Origin: Acidobacteria bacterium RIFCSPLOWO2_12_FULL_68_19
Lineage (GTDB): Bacteria > Acidobacteriota > Vicinamibacteria > Vicinamibacterales > UBA2999
NCBI GenBank assembly: GCA_001767525.1
Contig: MELF01000039.1
Location: forward strand, 55,825 to 119,824
Length of the DNA: 64,000 nucleotides
Direction: 5' to 3'
The notes under the pieces are model-generated. The model saw only the letters and a program-made list of their open reading frames with translations. It had not been told where the DNA came from and did not search any database. Numbering within the stretch: position 1 is the first letter of the stretch; the number at the start of each line of letters is the position of its first letter. Positions 58,512 through 64,000 of the stretch are shown here, one piece after another. Made by a program: the position numbers and the translations under genes.

Positions 58512-58533
58512 CCTGGATTATTCACGAACGCGT

Positions 58534-58589
58534 CGTTCACACTGCTGGGTTCTCTCTTCTCCGTTCACACTGCTGGGTTCTCTCTTCTC
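58534..58589. repeat. perfect 28-bp tandem duplication
   Basis: CGTTCACACTGCTGGGTTCT plus CTCTTCTC occurs twice (58534-58561 and 58562-58589), with a partial CGTTC of a third unit. Confidence 0.95.
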
Positions 58590-58630
58590 CGTTCGTGTTC
58601 CGGTTCGGTTCTGCCGTTTGTCGGTCACCT

Positions 58631-58775
58631 TCGAGCCGGTTCGAGGTGTTCCGGCGAGGACGAGCCAGAGATCTCCGAACCTTGAACCGCGAACCCGCGA
58701 AGGGAATGTGAACACGAACCGAGCACCGAGCACCGAGAAGCGTGAACGACTGATTCATGAATAGTGCGGGCTAGG
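58631..58775. repeat. 145-bp dispersed repeat, copy B (downstream of arginase)
   Basis: Same length as copy A; shared blocks include GTTCCGGCGAGGACGAGCCA and AGCGTGAACGACTGA. The 300-bp spacer 58512-58811 that contains it has no gene. Confidence 0.85.
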
Positions 58776-58811
58776 CTGGCAGGCGGCAACGGTTCCGGGT
58801 TCCAGGGCCAG

Positions 58812-60755
58812 TTACCGACTGGCGAGAATCCGTTCAATCTCGTCCATGATGCGGTTCATCGTCCGCATCGTCACCTCCAGCGGCTCGTCGGTGGTCATGT
58901 CGACCCCGGCCTCTTTCAGCAGGTCGATGGGATACTTCGACCCACCCGACCCGATGAAGGCCAGGTATCGCGCGGTGGTCGCGGCGTCGCCTGCAACCAC
59001 CCGCGCCGCCAGCGTCTCGGCCGCCGTGAAGGAGGTGGCGTACTGAAACACGTAGAAGTCGCTGTAGAAGTGGGGAATGTAGCTCCATTCGTTGGCCACG
59101 TAGTCGTCGACAAAGAGCACGCCCTCGCCGTGGCCGTAGTAGCGCTTGGTGATGTCCAGATAGAGCTTCGCCAGCGCCTCGCCGGTGATCGGCTCGCCGC
59201 GCCAGCCCATCTCGTGCATCCGGAGCTCGAACTCGGCGAACTGCGTCTGCCGGAACACCGTCGCCTTGATGTTCTCGAGATAGCTGCCGAGCAGGGAGAG
59301 CCGCGTCGGCGGGTCCGTGATCTCCCGCAGCATGGAGTCGATGAGCAGCGCCTCGTTGAAGGTGGAGGCGACCTCGGCGACGAAGGTCGGATAGTCGGCG
59401 AGCGGGTACGGCTGACGCGTGTTCGAGAAGTGGCTGTGCATCGTGTGCCCCAGCTCGTGCGCCAGCGTGCTCACGTCGTTGTACTGGCCCAGGTAGTTGA
59501 GCAGGATGTACGGATGCACGTCGTAGGCGGCGCCGTTCGAGTACGCGCCCGAGCGCTTGCCGTCGGCGGGGAACCAGTCGAGCCACCGCTCGGCGAACGC
59601 CCGCGCGAGCACCGACACGTAGCCGCTGCCGAGCGGCGCGCTGGCCTTCATCACGAGCTGCTGCGCCTCCTCCGGCGAGTAGCGCAGGTTCACCGACGCG
59701 ACCAGCGGCGCATACAGGTCGTAGTAGTGCAGGTCGTCGGTAATCCCCATCATCCGCTTGCGCAGCCGCAGGTAGCGGTGGAAGGTCGGCAGGTGCCGAT
59801 TGACGCCGTCGACGAGCCGCATGTACACCGGCACCGGAATATTCGGCCGGTCGAGCGCCGCGTCGAGCGTCGAGCCGTACTTGCGCGCCTTGGCGTAGAA
59901 CACCGCCTTCTGCAGGCTCGAGTTCATCGTCGTGCCGAAGGTGCGTCCAAACGCGCCGAGCGCGCCGAAGAACGCCGCCATCGCCGCCTGCCGATCCTGG
60001 CGATCGGGCCGCGTCCGGAGTTCCGCGTAACCGGCCTGATCGACCTTCGCCGGGCGGCCGTCGCGCAGCGTGATCGTCGGATAGGGGAAGTCGGCGTTCG
60101 CCAGGATGCCGTAGATGTTCGAGGCCGACGCGGCCAGCGGCTGCGCGTCCGCCAGCAGCTTCTCCTCCGCGCCGGTCAGCGTATGCGCCGCGCGGCGGAC
60201 GATGTCGCGCAGGTAGAAGGCATAGACCGCCAGACGCGGCTCCGAGGCGAGGAACCGCTCGATCGTCTCGCTGCCGAGGCGGAGAAGCTCCGGCTCCAGG
60301 TACGACGCCTGCGCGTTGAACTCGGCGTGCAGCTGCTGCATCGCCTGCTGCATCCCCTGTGGTTCGCCGAGGCGCGTGTCCTCGTCGGCCAGCAGGCTCG
60401 CGTAGACGTAGAGGCGCGCGATCTGCTTGTCGAGCCGCGTCCGTTCCTCCAGCGCATCGGCGAGCGTCTCGGCCGACGACCCGAGCTTCCCGGCGAACTC
60501 CCTCACCCGGGGCACCTCCGCCGCGACCCGAGTCCGGGCCGCCCGCCATGCGGCGACATCGGAATAGACGTCGGCGAGATTCCACGTGTATTTCGCGTCC
60601 ACCGTCGCACGGTGGCGTGCCTGCCCCACGAGCGCTCCTGTCATACCCACCACCGTCACGGCAACGAACCACAGGAGCACAGGGACACGGCGAAGACGAC
60701 ACCCAGGTCCGACCGCTCCGTCCCTGGGCCCCTGCGGCCCGGAGCAACACACCAT
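58812..60755 (-). CDS. oligoendopeptidase F (M3 family), exported form
   Basis: 647 residues from ATG; a TTG two codons upstream and a GTG at 60680 are alternatives. A signal-like sequence (RLRRVPVLLWFVAVTVVGMTGALVGQA) precedes YTWNLADVYSDVAAWRAARTRV, the PepF N-terminus. The M3 zinc site is STLAHELGHTMHSHFSNTRQPYPLADYPTFVAEVASTFNEALL, with HELGH near residue 430 and the third ligand Glu in EVASTFNEAL. It cuts oligopeptides of about 7-17 residues. Unlike cytoplasmic PepF it appears exported. Confidence 0.9.
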   Translation of the reverse strand: MVCCSGPQGPRDGAVGPGCRLRRVPVLLWFVAVTVVGMTGALVGQARHRATVDAKYTWNLADVYSDVAAWRAARTRVAAEVPRVREFAGKLGSSAETLADALEERTRLDKQIARLYVYASLLADEDTRLGEPQGMQQAMQQLHAEFNAQASYLEPELLRLGSETIERFLASEPRLAVYAFYLRDIVRRAAHTLTGAEEKLLADAQPLAASASNIYGILANADFPYPTITLRDGRPAKVDQAGYAELRTRPDRQDRQAAMAAFFGALGAFGRTFGTTMNSSLQKAVFYAKARKYGSTLDAALDRPNIPVPVYMRLVDGVNRHLPTFHRYLRLRKRMMGITDDLHYYDLYAPLVASVNLRYSPEEAQQLVMKASAPLGSGYVSVLARAFAERWLDWFPADGKRSGAYSNGAAYDVHPYILLNYLGQYNDVSTLAHELGHTMHSHFSNTRQPYPLADYPTFVAEVASTFNEALLIDSMLREITDPPTRLSLLGSYLENIKATVFRQTQFAEFELRMHEMGWRGEPITGEALAKLYLDITKRYYGHGEGVLFVDDYVANEWSYIPHFYSDFYVFQYATSFTAAETLAARVVAGDAATTARYLAFIGSGGSKYPIDLLKEAGVDMTTDEPLEVTMRTMNRIMDEIERILASR

Positions 60756-60771
60756 TCGCAAACCCCTAGTT

Positions 60772-60777
60772 TATGAT
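60772..60777 (+). promoter_or_regulatory. -10-like TATGAT before the zinc peptidase gene
   Basis: TATGAT, 8 nt, then the GTG at 60786. The divergent pepF start is 31 bp away. Confidence 0.4.
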
Positions 60778-60785
60778 GCCTCCTG

Positions 60786-61811
60786 GTGCCGCGTCTGCCT
60801 CTCCGCCACGACTGGGCCGACCTCGACGATGAGCAGCTCCTCGACGTCCGCATGTCGGACCTGCCGCTCCAGATCGAAGGGACGCTGGCGGAGCGGCTTG
60901 CACGGATTCGGACGGAGCTCGACTCGCACGGCCTGCAGTGTCCGCTCCATTTCTACCTGTCGGACGAATGGTTCACGCCCGATGGCGCCACGGCGATCGC
61001 GATTCCCTTCTACCTCGCCCACCCGCGTCTCGCCCGACTCGAGGAAGCGCAGATGCTCGAGGTCGAAGGCGGAGAGCACGAGTCGTGCATGCGCATCCTG
61101 CGGCACGAGTCGGGGCACGCGATCGACAACGCATACCGCCTGCGCCTGCGCCGGCACCGGCGGCGCATCTTCGGGTCGCCGTCGAAGCCCTACCCCGAGT
61201 CCTATACGCCAAAGCCGTACAGCAAGAGCTACGTCCTCCACCTCGATGCCTGGTACGCCCAGAGCCACCCCGATGAGGACTTCGCGGAAACCTTTGCCGT
61301 CTGGCTGACGCCCACGAGCCAGTGGCAGCCGCGCTATGCCGAATGGCCCGCGCTCAAGAAGCTCGAGTACATGGACGAACTGATGGCGTCGGTCCGCGCC
61401 AGGCCGCCGAAGATCGACAACCCGGTCGAGGTGGAGCCGCTCCGCCGGCTGCGCAAGACGCTGCGGCGGCACTACCGCAACAAGCGGCGCTACTACGGCC
61501 TCGACTACCCGAATTTCTACGACCGCGATCTCCGCCGGCTCTTCTCCGACGCCCCGGAGTGTGCCGGGAACATCACCGCCGCGCAGTTCATCACCCGCAT
61601 CCGCCGGCCGACGCGGCGCCTCGTGTCGAGCTGGACCGGCATCTACCAGTACACGATCGATCAGGTGCTGGAGGACATGGTGGCGCGCTGCCGGGAGCTG
61701 AAGCTCCGCCTCGCGGTGCCCGAGGAGCAGGCGCGTCAGGACTTCGCCGTGCTGCTCACCGTGCAGGCGATGAACTACCTCCACAGCGGCGGGCACCGGG
61801 TGATTCTCTAG
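60786..61811 (+). CDS. putative zinc-binding metallopeptidase (PF15887-like)
   Basis: 341 residues from GTG. The N-terminal part has a conserved MSDLPLQIEGTLAERLARIRTEL helix. The zinc site is ILRHESGHAIDNAYRLRLRR near residue 112 (HExxH), followed about 50 residues later by HPDEDFAETFAVWLTP, which supplies the third ligand Glu. This matches a family annotated as putative zinc-binding metallo-peptidase, often found beside ATP-grasp ligase genes; none is present here. Cytoplasmic, substrate unknown. Confidence 0.85.
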   Translation: MPRLPLRHDWADLDDEQLLDVRMSDLPLQIEGTLAERLARIRTELDSHGLQCPLHFYLSDEWFTPDGATAIAIPFYLAHPRLARLEEAQMLEVEGGEHESCMRILRHESGHAIDNAYRLRLRRHRRRIFGSPSKPYPESYTPKPYSKSYVLHLDAWYAQSHPDEDFAETFAVWLTPTSQWQPRYAEWPALKKLEYMDELMASVRARPPKIDNPVEVEPLRRLRKTLRRHYRNKRRYYGLDYPNFYDRDLRRLFSDAPECAGNITAAQFITRIRRPTRRLVSSWTGIYQYTIDQVLEDMVARCRELKLRLAVPEEQARQDFAVLLTVQAMNYLHSGGHRVIL

Positions 61812-62025
61812 TCGGTCATCGTCGCCGAGGCGGCGCCTGGACCGCGATGCGGCCCCACACGCGAATCGTGTACTCGTTGCCGGCCCGCATCGCAGTCCCA
61901 GGCGCGCGGAGCGCGCGCCAAGCAGATACGGCCAACCAGCCAGGGGCGAGGCGTCGCAGCCATCGGGATATCAAAGGCGAGCACGTGGCTGGTTTCAGAT
62001 GAGGATCGGGCGGACCGGGTGACGC

Positions 62026-62031
62026 TATAAT
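62026..62031 (+). promoter_or_regulatory. TATAAT -10 for the exported methyltransferase gene
   Basis: Consensus -10 with a leader of about 35 nt and a strong GGGAGGAG ribosome binding site at 62059-62066. The spacer 61812-62025 holds no gene I can support. Confidence 0.5.
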
Positions 62032-62070
62032 CGTGGCCCTCGGACGTATGCACATGGTGGGAGGAGCAGC

Positions 62071-62931
62071 ATGACGGTGTCTTCGTGGGTCCGCCGCGCC
62101 CTGGCGGCAGTCGGTGTGATGACGCTGGCAGCGGTGACGGCCACGGTCCAGGCGCGTTCGCCACAGGCGTCGGCGGCTCAGGGGGCGTCGAAGCCGGCCG
62201 AGGAGGAGTTCGTCCCGCAAGTCGGCCAGGCCGGCAAGGACGTTGTCTGGGTGCCGACGCCGCCCGAGCTCGTCGAGGCGATGCTCGACATGGCGAAGGT
62301 CACGCCGCAGGACTACGTCATCGACCTCGGGTCTGGCGACGGGCGCAACGTGATTGCCGCCGCCAGGCGCGGCGCGCGGGCCCTCGGCGTCGAATACAAC
62401 CCGAAGATGGTGGCGCTCTCCACGCGGAACGCCGCCGCCGCCGGCCTCGCCGGTCGGGCCGCCTTCGTCGAGGGCGACATGTACGAGGCTGACATCTCCA
62501 AGGCAAGCGTGATGGCGCTCTTCCTGCTCCCGAGCAACATGCTCCAGCTCCGCCCGAAGTTCCTCGACCTGCGCCCCGGCAGCCGCATCGTGTCGAACAC
62601 GTTCGGCATCGAGGGGTGGACGCCCGACGAGACGCGCACCATCGAAGGCAACTGCAGCGCGTGGTGCACGGCGCTCCTGTGGATCGTCCCGGCGAAGGTC
62701 GGCGGCAAGTGGCGGCTCGGCGACGGCGAGCTGATGCTCGAACAGGAGTACCAGATGGTGAAGGGGGCGCTCGACGCCAAGCCGCTTGCCAACGGCCGGC
62801 TGCGGGGCGATCAGATTCGCTTCGTCGTCGGGACGACCGAGTACACCGGACGCGTGGACGGGAACCGGATCGAAGGGAACCTGCGCGGCGGCGGACCGGC
62901 CACGAACTGGACGGCGACGCGGGCGAACTGA
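62071..62931 (+). CDS. exported SAM-dependent methyltransferase-like protein
   Basis: 286 residues from ATG behind GGGAGGAG. A signal peptide (VRRALAAVGVMTLAAVTATVQA) is followed by VPTPPELVEAMLDMAKVTPQDYVIDLGSGDGRNVIAAARRGARALGVEYNP (SAM motif I) and ALFLLPSNMLQLRPKFLDLRPGSRIVSNTF. The C-terminal 100 residues form a beta-rich domain (VGGKWRLGDGELMLEQEYQMVKG). The signal peptide and intact SAM motif together are odd because SAM is not known to be available outside the cytoplasm. Confidence 0.85.
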   Translation: MTVSSWVRRALAAVGVMTLAAVTATVQARSPQASAAQGASKPAEEEFVPQVGQAGKDVVWVPTPPELVEAMLDMAKVTPQDYVIDLGSGDGRNVIAAARRGARALGVEYNPKMVALSTRNAAAAGLAGRAAFVEGDMYEADISKASVMALFLLPSNMLQLRPKFLDLRPGSRIVSNTFGIEGWTPDETRTIEGNCSAWCTALLWIVPAKVGGKWRLGDGELMLEQEYQMVKGALDAKPLANGRLRGDQIRFVVGTTEYTGRVDGNRIEGNLRGGGPATNWTATRAN

Positions 62932-62967
62932 ACTCCCGCTACCGGCCATCCCTGGCGCGGCTCGTTC

Positions 62968-62991
62968 TCCCTGTGTCTGACCCTTATTGGC
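62968..62991. repeat. TGTCTGACCCTTATTGG half-site, related to the GGTCAGACCCC repeat
   Basis: CCCTGTGTCTGACCCTTATTGG lies in the spacer after the methyltransferase gene. It shares TCTGACCC with the palindromes at 2836 and 11451 but lacks a second arm. It may be a degraded copy. Confidence 0.35.
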
Positions 62992-63119
62992 GCCGAGGAC
63001 GTCTTGTGCGATAAGGAGCTCATCCTGCGGTCAGCTCCCTTCGTCGAGCGCACCCTCGGCGTTGGGGGGAAGCGCTCAACTCGAGCACTCCCCCCGGGTC
63101 GAGGCCGCCAGAAATTACC

Positions 63120-63125
63120 TATAAT
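63120..63125 (+). promoter_or_regulatory. TATAAT -10 for the exported hypothetical gene
   Basis: TATAAT with GGGAGGA at 63137-63143 and the ATG at 63151. Confidence 0.5.
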
Positions 63126-63150
63126 TGGTGCTTCGCGGGAGGATCTTCTC

Positions 63151-63837
63151 ATGCGTCTCATGCTGCTCGCACCGGCGTCGCTCGTCATCTGCCTCGCGGT
63201 CCCCGCCTCGGCGCAGGAATGGATTGAGTACGGTAATCGCGAAGAGGGATTCACCGTGAACTTGCCCGGACAACCCCAGGTGCGGGAGATCACCTGGCCC
63301 TCGGAGTACGGAATGGTCTTTCCCGGACGCGTCTACTCGGCGCCACGCGGACGGGAACGCTATTCGGTGACCGTGATCGACTACCGGGACGCCGAAAAGC
63401 AGTACGCGGCGCTCAACCACCCGCCGTCGTTCCGCCAGGCGGTCTACTGGCAGATCGACATCATGGCCTCGATTCAGTACGCCGCGACCAAGCTCTTCCG
63501 GCAGAAGCCTGGCGCGAAGGTGACCTATGACGCGTGGCATTACATCGACCTGGTGGAAGGCCACCAGCTGCATCTGACCAACGCCGACGGGACCATCACG
63601 CACGCCGGTATCTACCTCCACGAGAACCGCCTGTACATCCTGGACGGCACCGTGCCGGCCGACGCACCGGAGCCCGGGCTCTTCATCCAGTCGCTGGGGT
63701 TCCTCGACGCACAGGGCGAACACGTCCGGTACCGCGAGATCTACTCGAATCGCCTTCCGCCGGTCACCATCGGGGGACGGGGCGGGAGGGGGCGCGGTGG
63801 CGCCCAGGCTCCGGCACAGGATCAGCCGCAACGGTGA
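63151..63837 (+). CDS. exported protein of unknown function
   Basis: 228 residues from ATG with GGGAGGA 7 nt upstream. A clear signal peptide (RLMLLAPASLVICLAVPASAQ) leads into EWIEYGNREEGFTVNLPGQPQVREITWPSEYG, a beta-strand-rich domain repeated through 185 residues (VYSAPRGRERYSVTVIDYRDAEK, LHLTNADGTITHAGIYLHENRLYILDGTV), and a Gly/Arg/Gln-rich disordered tail (GGRGGRGRGGAQAPAQ). It looks like a periplasmic ligand-binding or stress protein. No catalytic motif. A terminator-like hairpin follows. Confidence 0.75.
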   Translation: MRLMLLAPASLVICLAVPASAQEWIEYGNREEGFTVNLPGQPQVREITWPSEYGMVFPGRVYSAPRGRERYSVTVIDYRDAEKQYAALNHPPSFRQAVYWQIDIMASIQYAATKLFRQKPGAKVTYDAWHYIDLVEGHQLHLTNADGTITHAGIYLHENRLYILDGTVPADAPEPGLFIQSLGFLDAQGEHVRYREIYSNRLPPVTIGGRGGRGRGGAQAPAQDQPQR

Positions 63838-63867
63838 CGTGTCGGCCCCCATCCGGCCCAAGGCAAC

Positions 63868-63896
63868 CTAGAGGCGGGTGTTGGGGTCGCCTCTAG
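63868..63896 (+). terminator. stem-loop terminator after the last gene
   Basis: CTAGAGGCG, 11-nt loop, CGCCTCTAG: a 9-bp perfect stem about 30 bp after the stop. No long T run follows, so termination is probable rather than proven. Confidence 0.55.
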
Positions 63897-63926
63897 TGTC
63901 TGCGCGCGAGGCCGTGTCGAGCCATA

Positions 63927-64000
63927 AGTAAGTGTTACCGAGCGGCGCATCGTCGCGCCATTAATGGTGTTACCGAAGGTGCAGGGGTTTTGAGAGGCGG
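63927..64000. other. possible mobile-element end at the right edge
   Basis: GTGTTACCGA is repeated directly 34 bp apart (about 63932-63941 and 63968-63977), with a GGCGC...GCGCC hairpin between. Repeated TGTTACC boxes of this sort occur at ends of some insertion sequences. The window stops here. Confidence 0.3.

Larger units (their letters stand above)
58512..58775. mobile_element. MITE-like element downstream of arginase
   Basis: About 264 bp without an ORF, lying just after the arginase stop. The left end (TATTCACGAACGCGTCGTTCAC region, 58518-58540) is an imperfect inverted match of the right end, where the opposite strand reads TATTCATGAATCAGTCGTTCAC (58746-58768). It contains a 28-bp tandem duplication at 58534-58589 and copy B of the 145-bp repeat. 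No transposase or clear target duplication was found. Confidence 0.5.

Noticed and set aside
58764-60776. 670-residue plus-strand ORF over oligoendopeptidase F
   Set aside because: The reverse strand holds the HELGH motif and full M3 architecture; the plus-strand frame has no recognisable domain.
62071-62931. Calling the gene a cytoplasmic methyltransferase by trimming the start
   Set aside because: The strong GGGAGGAG ribosome site fixes the ATG at 62071, so the signal-like N-terminus is real in sequence.

Overview
The window is high-GC bacterial chromosome (coding G+C high throughout, strong G/C third positions) from what looks like an Acidobacteriota member, probably near Vicinamibacteria. 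The pointers are a VWFA-related exported protein of the acidobacterial type (50009-51244), repeated small palindromes inside genes, many genes of acidobacterial style with unknown function, and a complete set of ordinary chromosomal housekeeping genes. I see no rRNA, CRISPR array, transposase gene, phage or plasmid functions; the window is core chromosome peppered with short non-autonomous repeats.

Layout. 1-6.2 kb: the end of a Sua5-type gene, a DUF3810-like membrane metalloprotease, a membrane sulfatase-like protein with a small membrane partner, a beta-helix protein and an exported amidohydrolase. 6.15-15.8 kb: tRNA-Pro and a MerR-like gene, der, HU, a site-2 protease, priA, then a minus-strand operon of yicC-gmk-rpoZ-coaBC-UDG. 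15.8-28.5 kb: two divergent glycan operons. The left one (ABC exporter, GT2, galE, ugd) and the right one (four glycosyltransferases, an initiating polyprenyl-phosphate sugar transferase, a trypsin-like protease and UDP-xylose synthase) could together make a lipid-linked polysaccharide containing glucuronate or xylose units.

28.5-45.7 kb: pgsA, a TPR/SLH lipoprotein, hflX, an MFS transporter, glpX-acyl-CoA dehydrogenase, a SAM hydrolase, a methyltransferase, bactofilin, then nifS-like desulfurase plus mnmA (sulfur relay to tRNA), trxA-trxB, glgA, an FdhE-like gene and a LysM-PBP5 carboxypeptidase. 45.8-64 kb: M20 peptidase, an orphan DNA methyltransferase, a LysR regulator, the VWA protein, rpiB-pgl (pentose phosphate), a VTT membrane protein with two unknown genes, a response regulator leading into hemE-hemY, arginase, oligoendopeptidase F, a zinc metallopeptidase, an exported SAM-methyltransferase and an exported protein of unknown function.

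What stands out is not one large cassette but a layer of small repeats. Two palindrome types (GGGGTCAGACCCC-type and CPELVEG/PSAVEG-type) sit inside open reading frames and keep the frame, in priA, mnmA, a sulfatase junction and an unknown gene. Two heptanucleotide tandem arrays lie just upstream of mnmA and rpiB, and a 145-bp repeat with about 89 % identity flanks the arginase gene. A second theme is start-site architecture: many genes at the head of transcription units have a -10-like hexamer 5-9 nt before the start codon and no ribosome binding site, which suggests leaderless mRNAs. The amidohydrolase start lies 9 nt after the CCA end of tRNA-Pro.
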